The notes beneath the pieces were generated by a model. The model had not been told where the DNA came from and ran no database searches. It was given only the letters and a program-made list of their open reading frames with translations. The position numbers and the translations under genes were made by a program. Positions 45,545 through 53,594 of a stretch of 64,000 nt of DNA are shown piece after piece. Position 1 is the stretch's first letter. Each line of letters opens with the position of its first letter. This stretch comes from Pontibacter amylolyticus (GTDB lineage: Bacteria > Bacteroidota > Bacteroidia > Cytophagales > Hymenobacteraceae): positions 124,001-188,000 of the forward strand of contig NZ_BMFP01000003.1 in the NCBI RefSeq assembly GCF_014638845.1, given 5' to 3'.

Positions 45545-46567
45545 TTATACTTCTGAAGCTAAATCTCTTTCTAGTTGTTTGATGAAACCTCCCCACATGC
45601 CGCTGCCGGTTTTTTCAGTTATCCTTTCTTCTGCCTTAACCAGTAATTCATGTGCCTTTTGAAGGTTCTTATCAACTCCCCTACCTTTGTAGTGATAGAA
45701 AGCTAGGTCAGACAAAGCATTGTAGTTACCCAGTTCGGCGCATTCTTGGCCATACTGAATGCCCTTCCCTTGATCTATTTTGCCGCCAGTGCCCCTCATG
45801 TATATCCTCGACAGTCTCAGCAGTGCACGCTCTCTGTACCATTTGTCCGCTAACAAACTTTCTAACAGTAGAACTGCCCTATCTACCTCTTCTGTTTTCT
45901 CGTCAATTATGTAATCTGCCAACTCTAAAACATCCGCTTTGCTGCCCAGTGCAATAGCTTTCTCTCTCCATTCAATCACTTTATCTGCGTCAACGTTCTC
46001 CTGGAAATAATAATGGTCAGCTATTTCGTGAGCAGCCTCAGGATGCCCCATTTCTGCTGCTTTGAAAAATAACTCCAGTGCCTTTTTACTTCTGTCTTCA
46101 GAAGTATCATGATACTCAGATGCGTTAAGCGCAAGAGCATACTGAAACAGGCTTCCAACACAGTTCTCAATCTCGCCTAGATCCTGATTTACAAAACCTA
46201 CGCTTTCAATCTCTTCCATTAGCTTCTGCGTCTTCCTATAGTTTGTAAACTCTGTCAATGAGTAGGCATAGAACGTGCCATCATACTCTTCATCCAAATG
46301 GCTAATCTTTGTACTTGTCTTCTTAGAGTTTTGGTAGAACAGAACTTCATTATCCTCATTTACTGCAAAAGCAAAGTCGTTTTTTGTCAACGTACCGCTG
46401 TTTCTCAGCTTAATAGTATGCTCAAATGAAGTATTTAAATCCCAGAACAAACAGTTCTCCATCCTAAAGAATACTTTGGTTTCCTGATTGATTCGTTCGC
46501 CCCGGTAATTCAAATAATCGACAGGAACATCCATACCTAATTCCATTTCCACGGTTTCTACCTTCAT
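45545..46567 (-). CDS. Sel1-like repeat protein
   Basis: A 340-residue soluble protein. The N-terminal ~125 residues form an uncharacterised beta-rich domain (VPVDYLNYRGERINQETKV, FWDLNTSFEHTIKLRNSGTL). From ~150 on there are Sel1/TPR-like helical repeats: ALELFFKAAEMGHPEAAHEI, KVIEWREKAIALGSKADVLE, RLSRIYMRGTGGKIDQGKGI and ALSDLAFYHYKGRGVDKN. Sel1 repeats mediate protein-protein contacts. Lower GC than core genes and no AGGTATA motif inside, consistent with an accessory origin. Confidence 0.75.
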   Translation of the reverse strand: MKVETVEMELGMDVPVDYLNYRGERINQETKVFFRMENCLFWDLNTSFEHTIKLRNSGTLTKNDFAFAVNEDNEVLFYQNSKKTSTKISHLDEEYDGTFYAYSLTEFTNYRKTQKLMEEIESVGFVNQDLGEIENCVGSLFQYALALNASEYHDTSEDRSKKALELFFKAAEMGHPEAAHEIADHYYFQENVDADKVIEWREKAIALGSKADVLELADYIIDEKTEEVDRAVLLLESLLADKWYRERALLRLSRIYMRGTGGKIDQGKGIQYGQECAELGNYNALSDLAFYHYKGRGVDKNLQKAHELLVKAEERITEKTGSGMWGGFIKQLERDLASEV

Positions 46568-46730
46568 TTTTGACGTAAAAGACAGTTTCTATAAAGAAGT
46601 GAGATGGTTGATATTATGCTGATCAAACAAGGCGCGTTTGCTTTCAATATTAATTTGCCCAACGGTTAGTACAGGCTGCGAACGAGGCTCAGCCGAATGT
46701 GGAGCCTGTGCCTTGTTGTGGTTTGTATTT

Positions 46731-47288
46731 TTATTTAGCCCATTTCAGTAGCTGAAGCAAGAGAAAAAGCATGGCACTGATTACTGAACCCCAAACGGTT
46801 ATTCTTGCTAACATCTTTTTATATGGCGAGTTTATGTTCTCCGTTCCAATGTAAAAGACACCATATTTTTTGAGATAGAATTCTAACCTTTCGTAGTTAG
46901 CATAGGAGTCTCTGATGAACACAATCTCCTTACCTTCAAGAGGGACAAGAGTAATATAATAATCTAAGCCATGCCTTGTGTAAGTTTCCTTGAATTTATA
47001 CCCTTTTATGTCCTGCCTCTTCAGTGTTTTTGAGTTAAGTCCAAGCCAGTACTTCACTTTCATTGCTTCGCCTCTAATCACAAGGCTCTTGTAGTTATAG
47101 TTGAAAAGCCAACCTAAGGAGCACATGGCAATAATTACCCCTAAAGCTATTATCAGGTAATCATATTCACCTTTGAGACTGTATTGCCAGATGCACACAA
47201 CCAGTAGGAATGAAAAGAACAGCAAAGCCAAAATAGCTTCATAAGGAAAGATTATCTTCAGCTTGTAATCCTTATCTTTTTTCATCAT
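46731..47288 (-). CDS. Membrane protein with PH-like domain
   Basis: A ~185-residue protein with two membrane helices near the N-terminus (AILALLFFSFLLVVCIW and YDYLIIALGVIIAMCSLGW), a cytoplasmic beta-rich region (SLVIRGEAMKVKYWLGLNS through YYITLVPLEGKEIVFIRDSY, resembling the bacterial PH-like fold) and a C-terminal helix (VISAMLFLLLQLL). AT-rich. Two adjacent ATG codons (47288, 47285) are possible starts. No function is recognised. Confidence 0.65.
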   Translation of the reverse strand: MMKKDKDYKLKIIFPYEAILALLFFSFLLVVCIWQYSLKGEYDYLIIALGVIIAMCSLGWLFNYNYKSLVIRGEAMKVKYWLGLNSKTLKRQDIKGYKFKETYTRHGLDYYITLVPLEGKEIVFIRDSYANYERLEFYLKKYGVFYIGTENINSPYKKMLARITVWGSVISAMLFLLLQLLKWAK

Positions 47289-47303
47289 TGATATAAGCCA
47301 CAA

Positions 47304-47674
47304 CTACCTCAAAAGCGTGAACATACGCTTATTGGCACTATGTGCGAAGGTGTAATTTGCCTTTCGCAGTACTTTCACTCCACTAGCGACCGTCTTTCAC
47401 TTCTTTCATCTCTTTATATTCACCTCAGCTAATATACTATAATACTACAAAGATCCACAGGACTTATACTGATATTTAATTTTTGGTAGCAGAGACATTC
47501 TTCTGTCAGGAATAGCTGATCAACTAGAATTTTTTCAGGTATAAGTGATACAGGAAATTGCTATATTGTCAGAGAGAAACAGGCTAGTTTATACCTTTGA
47601 ATCAGCAATCCATTATACTTGCCTCTCCACATGGTACAAATGCAGCCTGTTCATACCTCTTCCCTACCCCTACT
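47304..47674. other. Divergent intergenic region before the alpha-2-macroglobulin gene
   Basis: 371 bp, AT-rich, with two AGGTATA-type motifs (47537 and 47591 areas). The downstream frame is open from 47597, but the lipoprotein signal starts at 47675. No terminator or RNA is recognised. Confidence 0.4.
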
Positions 47675-50600
47675 ATGAATATAACACACGTTCACCCGGC
47701 ACCGCTCCGACATCTGATCAACATCAGCCTGCTACTGTGCCTCCTTTGCATATTCAGTTGCCGCAGCAAAAGCGACGAATTGCGACTGAAAAGCAAAAAT
47801 TTCGAACAGGAAATTGCACGGGAGCAGAACCTGGTGTTCACCTTCGACAAAGATTTGGTGGGCGATTCCCTGCTGAACCAATGGGACACGATTCCATATC
47901 TGACCATCACGCCGAAGGTAGCCGGCAAGTACAAATGGACAGCTCCGAACGAACTGGTTTTCTCGCCCGATAAGCCTTTTGCCCCAACCACCGATTATAA
48001 GGCAGAGCTTACCGAAAACCTGCTCCAGCACGCCGCCACCAAGTATAAAATTCCGGCCGGACAAGGCTTCACTTTCCATACGCCTTACCTGAGGCTGCAA
48101 CAGGTGAAAAGCTATTGGGTAGCCAACGAGAACAGCCCGAACCAACTGGAGGCAAACCTGCAGCTCGACTTTAACTACCCCATCCTTTTTCAGGAGCTAC
48201 GGGAGGATTTAAAAGTATATGCAGGCACCAAAGAGCTACCCGTAGAGCTGACCAGCGGCAACCGCGATAACATCACCATCCGCGTGAAGCAAGTGGAGGG
48301 GCAGCAAGACAAGGAAATTCCGCTACGCCTAAGTATAGCCAAAGGCCTGAGCGTGGCAGGCAGCACCAACCAGACCGACCATACCATCGAGCGTGATATT
48401 CTCTTGCCCAGCCGCCAGCGCATGATGGTAGCGGAAGTGCTTACGGCATTGGAAGAGGGCCAGGAGCGCATTTACATCCTCACCACACAACCTGTCACCA
48501 ACAGCAACATTGGCAACCTGATACAGGTAAGTCCGCGACGGGAGTATACCGTAGAGCGCCTGCAGAACGGGTTGGTACTGAAGGGAAATTTTAACCAGAG
48601 CAGCACCTATACCCTCACGCTTTCCGGCGACCTGATGGGCATGGAAGGCAAACCAATGGGCCAACCCTACCGGCACAGCGTGACCTTTGCCAGCGCGCAA
48701 CCAGGCATCAGTTTCGCCAGCGGCAAGAGCGTCTACCTCAGCAGCCAGGGGGCTCGAAACCTTGCCCTCAATCTGAATCAGGTGCCGCGCATTAAAGTGA
48801 GCATCAGCAAAGTATACGAAAACAACATTCTACATTACCTGCGCGAGGGCAAGCTATACGACGGCTACTACGACGAGGAGACAGAGGAGTATTACTCCAG
48901 CTCTTACTACGACGTGAACGAGAACAACGGCAACACGCTTTTTGAGCGCGAGTACAGCACCGAAAGCCTGCGCAAACAAGGTAGTTCCTACCTGCTCAAT
49001 CTCAACCTGAACGACCTGGATTTTGACAGCCAGTTCAAAGGCTTGTACGTCATCACTGTGGCCAGCACCGACAAAAACTGGCTGAAGGATTCCCGGATTG
49101 TGTCGGTTTCGGATATTGGTCTGATTGCCAAACAGGGCAAAGACGAAGTGTTGGTGTTTGCCAATTCCATCCGGGAGGCAACCACCATGGAAGGTGTGGA
49201 GATTCGCTTCATCAGCACGAACAACCAGGTGGTGCACCAGGCCACAACGGATAAGGACGGCGTAGCCCGGTTCAGCAACATGGGCAAAGCTGCGCCGGAC
49301 TTCAAGATAGGTATGATTACGGCCCGCAAAGGGGATGACTTTAACTACATGCCTTACAGCCAGACGCAGGTCAATACTTCCCGCTTTGAGGTGGGTGGCA
49401 AACGCCTGAATGACCTGAACTACGACGCCTTCATCTACGGCGACCGCGACCTCTACCGCCCCGGCGACACCATTCATGTTAACACTGTGGTGCGTACGCC
49501 GGATTGGAATACGGTGGCCGGATTGCCTATTAAGGTGAAACTGCTTTTACCAAACGGAAAGGAATACCGCAGCACCAAAGGCAAATTGAACAAGCAGGGC
49601 GCCAACGAAACCAGTTTTATACTAAACACGGCTGCTGTGACAGGCACCTATACCTTGGAAGTATACTCGGGCAACGATGTGCTGCTGAGCGCCAAAAAAA
49701 TTGGCGTGGAAGAGTTTATGCCCGACCGCCTGAAAGTGACGGCAGTGCTGAACAAAAACACCTACAACGCCGGCGAGAAACTGGTACTGAACCTGACCGC
49801 GCAAAACCTGTTCGGCCCGCCTGCTGCCAACCGCAACTACGAAGCCCAACTCAGCCTCAAAAAGAAAACATTCGAAGCCAAACGCTACCCCGACTATACT
49901 TTCGACATCCATACCTCCGGCTCCATCAACATCCAGACCAGCACCCGCCAGGGAGAAACCGACGCGCAGGGCAAAGGACAAGAGGTGTTTGAGCTGGAGA
50001 ATTTCCAGGATATCGGTCTGCTGGACGGCTCGCTCTACACCACCGTTTTCGATGAAAGCGGTCGGCCTGTTAATCGCCTCAACAAGTTCGATGTGAGCAC
50101 GCAGCAGGCCTTCTTTGGCATCAAAAATTTCGATGACTATGTGAGCACCCGCCGGGCTATGAACATTCCGCTTATCGCCCTGGACCGCAGTGGCTCGCCT
50201 GTTTCCGCCACCGCCAGAGTGAAGCTGGTGCGCTATACCTACGAGTCGGTGATAGAGCGCTACAGCGACGAGTATAACTATAAATCGCAGCGCAAAGAGA
50301 ACGTTCTTATCAGCCAGAACATAGCCATACCTGCAACCGGAGCCACGTTCAATTTCACGCCTGTTTCATCGGGTGAATACGAAATCCGCGTGATGCGGCC
50401 GGGTGCTTATAACTATGTAGCGCAGGAGTTCTACGCCTACGGTTGGGGCGATACCGAAAGCACCTCCTTTGCCGTGAACACCGAAGGCGAAGTGGACATC
50501 TCGCTGGACAAGGAAAAGTATGAAATAGGCGAGCAGGCCAAAGTCCTGTTCAAATCGCCGTTTGCCGGCAAGATTCTGGTAACGGTGGAGCAGAACAACG

Positions 50601-53110
50601 TGCTGAGCTACTACTACCTCAAAACCGACAAGAAGGCTGCCTCACTTACCTTGCCTATCAAAGACGAGCTCCTGCCAACGGCTTACATCACGGCCATCGC
50701 GCTGCGCCAGGTGAAAGACAACCAGATGCCGCTGACGATTGCCCGTGGCTTCAAGCCTTTGACTGTTACCAAAAAAAGCACAAAACTGGACGTCGCTATA
50801 CTTGCTCCAGAGGCTTCCCGATCCAACAGGGTGCAGCAGGTAAAGGTGAAAACCGCGCCTAATGCAGAAGTGACGCTGGCGGTAGTGGACGAAGGCATAC
50901 TGCAGATTAAGGATTACCAGACACCCGACCCGCACGGATTCTTTTACCAGAAGCGCGCGCTGGAAGTAAACGGCTACGACCTATACCCTTTCCTTTTCCC
51001 GGAATTAGGCAGTCGCTCCAGCACCGGCGGAGACGGGTATGACCTGGCCAAACGAATCAACCCGCTCACCAACAAACGGGTAAAATTGGTGTCGCTTTGG
51101 AGCGGGCAGTTAAAGGCTAATGCCAACGGAGAGGCAACCGTGAACGTGCGTATACCTGAGTTCTCGGGGGCAGTGCGTATCATGGCGGTGGCTTACAAAG
51201 ACAATTCCTTTGGCTCTTCTGAAAAGATGATGCGTGTATCGGATCCGGTGGTGATCAGCACAGCGCTGCCGCGTTTTGTTAGCCCGCGCGATACGATACT
51301 GGTGCCGGTCACGCTGAGCAATACCACCACCAACAAAGCCACAGCCGCCAGCACCATCTCCGTGACAGGTCCGCTGCGCGTGGTGGGGGAAACCAGGAAA
51401 TCAGCAGGTATAAATCCGAATGCGGAGGCTCAGGTTACTTACAAACTGGTGGCTACGCCAGCCATCGGGCAGGCAACGGTGAAGGTGGCTGTGAATGCGC
51501 TGAACGAGCAATTTGTGAACAACACCGACATCACCGTTCGCCCCATCGCACCGCTGACCAAAGTAACCGAGGCCGGAAGTATAAAAGACGGCGCCACGGC
51601 CGACATCAAGCTGGCCAACGACTTTATACCTTCGTCGGTGTCGGCCAAACTGGTGGTAAGCCGCTCGCCGCTGGCGCAGTTTACTGATGACATCACGTTT
51701 CTGCTGCGCTACCCGCACGGCTGCCTGGAGCAGACCACTTCTACGGCTTTCCCGCTTTTATACTATACCGACCTGGCCCGCTCGTTGAACCAGGATAAGA
51801 AAGGCCGCACTTTCAACCCGAACTACCTGGTACAGGAGGCCATCACCAAAATTGAGCTGATGCAGCAATACGACGGCGGATTCACTTACTGGCCCGGCGC
51901 CACTTATACCGACTGGTGGAGCAGCGCTTACGCCACCCACTTTTTACTGGAGGCTAAAAAAGCAGGCTTCCCGGTTACGCAGGCGGTGCTGGACAAAGCC
52001 CTGCGCTACCTGCAGCAAAAGGTAAAAGGCAAGGCGCTGGAAGAATACCGCTACTACGATGCCAAGCGCAACGTGCAGAGCAAGTACATCGCCGCCCGCG
52101 AAACGACTTACTCGCTGTATGTGCTCAGCATCGCCGGTCAGGTCGATTGGGCTACGATGAACTACTACAAAGCCAAACCGGAATTGCTGTCGCTGGATGC
52201 GCGCTACCTGCTGGCCAGCACCTACGCCCTGAACGGCAGCCGCGAGAGCTTCAACCAGATTTTGCCCCGCTCCTTCGCCGGCGAAACTTCGGTGCGGGCA
52301 CTGGGCGGCAGCTTCTACTCGCCTATCCGGGACATGGCCATCTCGCTGAACAGTTTGATGGAAGCAGACCCGGATAACCCGCAGATTGGCACCATGGCGC
52401 GGCATTTATCCGAAGAATTGCGCTCCAAACGCTGGTACAACACGCAGGAACGCGCTTTTGCGCTAATGGCTTTGGGCAAGCTGTCAAGCCGGAACCGGGG
52501 CAACCAAACGGCTCAGGTATACCAGAACGGCAAGCAAATCGGCACCTTCACTGGCAAGGACCTGACTTTGACGAGTAACCTCGGTAGTGGGCCAATCAGC
52601 ATACGCAGCAAGGGCGACGGTTCTTTATTCTACTTCTGGGAGTTGGAAGGCATCAGCCAGAGCGGCGATGTAAAGCGTGAAGACAATTACCTGAAAGTGC
52701 GCAAAACCTTTTTCGATAGGAATGGAAGAGAAATCACAGGCAACACCTTCCGGCAAAACGACCTGGTGGTCGTGCGGGTAGAACTGCAGTCGCTTGACGG
52801 TAGAAGTATACCCAACGTAGCCATCACCGACATGCTGCCAGCCGGCTTCGAGATAGAAAACCCGCGCTTGATGACAGCCCGCGAGTTCAGTTGGTTGGAG
52901 GCTCAAAAACCTGCCACGCCTGACTACATCGATATCCGTGACGACCGAATCAACCTTTACGCGACAGCCAAACCGGAGCAGCAGTACTTTTTCTATCAGG
53001 TGCGTGCGGTGTCAAAGGGCGATTTTCAGTTAGGGCCGATTGGGGCAGATGCCATGTATAACGCAGAGTATAATAGTTGCTGGGGGGGAGGGGTTGTAAG
53101 AGTGAGGTAG
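47675..53110 (+). CDS. Bacterial alpha-2-macroglobulin lipoprotein
   Basis: An 1811-residue YfaS-like protease trap anchored in the envelope. Signal and lipobox: NISLLLCLLCIFSC followed by RSKSDEL. Repeated MG-type beta domains cover the first ~1100 residues, e.g. YGDRDLYRPGDTIHVNTVVR and LDKEKYEIGEQAKVLF. LWSGQLKANANGEATVNVRI lies before the thioester domain, where YPHGCLEQTTSTAFPLLYYT holds the CxxQ thioester (C1350-Q1353). GGFTYWPGATYTDWWSSAYA follows. The C-terminal receptor-like domain ends the protein. Its usual partner is PBP1C, found 0.5 kb downstream. ATG 47675 was chosen for the signal; the frame is open to 47597. Confidence 0.93.
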   Translation: MNITHVHPAPLRHLINISLLLCLLCIFSCRSKSDELRLKSKNFEQEIAREQNLVFTFDKDLVGDSLLNQWDTIPYLTITPKVAGKYKWTAPNELVFSPDKPFAPTTDYKAELTENLLQHAATKYKIPAGQGFTFHTPYLRLQQVKSYWVANENSPNQLEANLQLDFNYPILFQELREDLKVYAGTKELPVELTSGNRDNITIRVKQVEGQQDKEIPLRLSIAKGLSVAGSTNQTDHTIERDILLPSRQRMMVAEVLTALEEGQERIYILTTQPVTNSNIGNLIQVSPRREYTVERLQNGLVLKGNFNQSSTYTLTLSGDLMGMEGKPMGQPYRHSVTFASAQPGISFASGKSVYLSSQGARNLALNLNQVPRIKVSISKVYENNILHYLREGKLYDGYYDEETEEYYSSSYYDVNENNGNTLFEREYSTESLRKQGSSYLLNLNLNDLDFDSQFKGLYVITVASTDKNWLKDSRIVSVSDIGLIAKQGKDEVLVFANSIREATTMEGVEIRFISTNNQVVHQATTDKDGVARFSNMGKAAPDFKIGMITARKGDDFNYMPYSQTQVNTSRFEVGGKRLNDLNYDAFIYGDRDLYRPGDTIHVNTVVRTPDWNTVAGLPIKVKLLLPNGKEYRSTKGKLNKQGANETSFILNTAAVTGTYTLEVYSGNDVLLSAKKIGVEEFMPDRLKVTAVLNKNTYNAGEKLVLNLTAQNLFGPPAANRNYEAQLSLKKKTFEAKRYPDYTFDIHTSGSINIQTSTRQGETDAQGKGQEVFELENFQDIGLLDGSLYTTVFDESGRPVNRLNKFDVSTQQAFFGIKNFDDYVSTRRAMNIPLIALDRSGSPVSATARVKLVRYTYESVIERYSDEYNYKSQRKENVLISQNIAIPATGATFNFTPVSSGEYEIRVMRPGAYNYVAQEFYAYGWGDTESTSFAVNTEGEVDISLDKEKYEIGEQAKVLFKSPFAGKILVTVEQNNVLSYYYLKTDKKAASLTLPIKDELLPTAYITAIALRQVKDNQMPLTIARGFKPLTVTKKSTKLDVAILAPEASRSNRVQQVKVKTAPNAEVTLAVVDEGILQIKDYQTPDPHGFFYQKRALEVNGYDLYPFLFPELGSRSSTGGDGYDLAKRINPLTNKRVKLVSLWSGQLKANANGEATVNVRIPEFSGAVRIMAVAYKDNSFGSSEKMMRVSDPVVISTALPRFVSPRDTILVPVTLSNTTTNKATAASTISVTGPLRVVGETRKSAGINPNAEAQVTYKLVATPAIGQATVKVAVNALNEQFVNNTDITVRPIAPLTKVTEAGSIKDGATADIKLANDFIPSSVSAKLVVSRSPLAQFTDDITFLLRYPHGCLEQTTSTAFPLLYYTDLARSLNQDKKGRTFNPNYLVQEAITKIELMQQYDGGFTYWPGATYTDWWSSAYATHFLLEAKKAGFPVTQAVLDKALRYLQQKVKGKALEEYRYYDAKRNVQSKYIAARETTYSLYVLSIAGQVDWATMNYYKAKPELLSLDARYLLASTYALNGSRESFNQILPRSFAGETSVRALGGSFYSPIRDMAISLNSLMEADPDNPQIGTMARHLSEELRSKRWYNTQERAFALMALGKLSSRNRGNQTAQVYQNGKQIGTFTGKDLTLTSNLGSGPISIRSKGDGSLFYFWELEGISQSGDVKREDNYLKVRKTFFDRNGREITGNTFRQNDLVVVRVELQSLDGRSIPNVAITDMLPAGFEIENPRLMTAREFSWLEAQKPATPDYIDIRDDRINLYATAKPEQQYFFYQVRAVSKGDFQLGPIGADAMYNAEYNSCWGGGVVRVR

Positions 53111-53122
53111 AGAGTCCCTTTC

Positions 53123-53202
53123 TGTCATTTCGAACGCAGTGAGAAATCTGAATTATTTCATGACCCTAATATTTCAGATTTCTCACTGCGTTCGAAATGA
53201 CA
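53123..53202. repeat. Perfect 30-bp inverted repeat
   Basis: Arm 1 (53123-53152) and arm 2 (53173-53202) are exact reverse complements, containing TTCGAACGCAGTGAGAAATC and its complement, with a 20-nt AT-rich spacer. It lies directly between the macroglobulin stop and the 3' end of the GIY-YIG gene. It can fold as a long hairpin and may end both transcripts, though there is no T-run. It resembles REP-type palindromes. Confidence 0.9.
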
Positions 53203-53230
53203 ACAATGATTGAAATGGTAGAGGTGAAGC

Positions 53231-53536
53231 TTAACCCTCCTGAACCTCTGCATTAAGAGGTAACCAATGTGGATTCATGCTTTCTATCAATGCTTCTTTC
53301 TTATCCCGGCTCCATTTCTTCAACTCCTTTTCGCGTGCAATGGCGTGTTCAACTGAGCTGAAGCGTTCGTAATACATAAGTAGATGGCAAAAGTATTTTC
53401 CGGCGAATGTTGCAGGATTGCCTGCATTTTCAGAATGCTCTTCCAGTCGACGAGCCATATCATTGGTCACGCCGATGTATAAAGTAGTTTTCTTCGGATT
53501 AGTTAAAATGTATACAAAGTAATTGTGAAATTTCAT
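53231..53536 (-). CDS. Single-domain GIY-YIG nuclease
   Basis: A 101-residue protein consisting of one GIY-YIG domain: NYFVYILTNPKKTTLYIGVT holds the paired motif (YVYIL/YIGVT form), followed by NDMARRLEEHSENAG with the conserved Arg, and HAIAREKELKKWSRDKKEAL with the catalytic Glu in the EKELK helix. This is the UPF0213-like stand-alone group; the natural target is not known. ATG at 53536 (MKFHNYFVYIL) fits the family; an open frame to 53593 adds 19 residues. It is antisense to and between the macroglobulin and PBP1C genes, beside a perfect inverted repeat. Confidence 0.92.
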   Translation of the reverse strand: MKFHNYFVYILTNPKKTTLYIGVTNDMARRLEEHSENAGNPATFAGKYFCHLLMYYERFSSVEHAIAREKELKKWSRDKKEALIESMNPHWLPLNAEVQEG

Positions 53537-53594
53537 CAGTCGTAATTCATTTTTCAAACTACAAAAAGTTGTCTGAATAAATTCACAACCCAAG

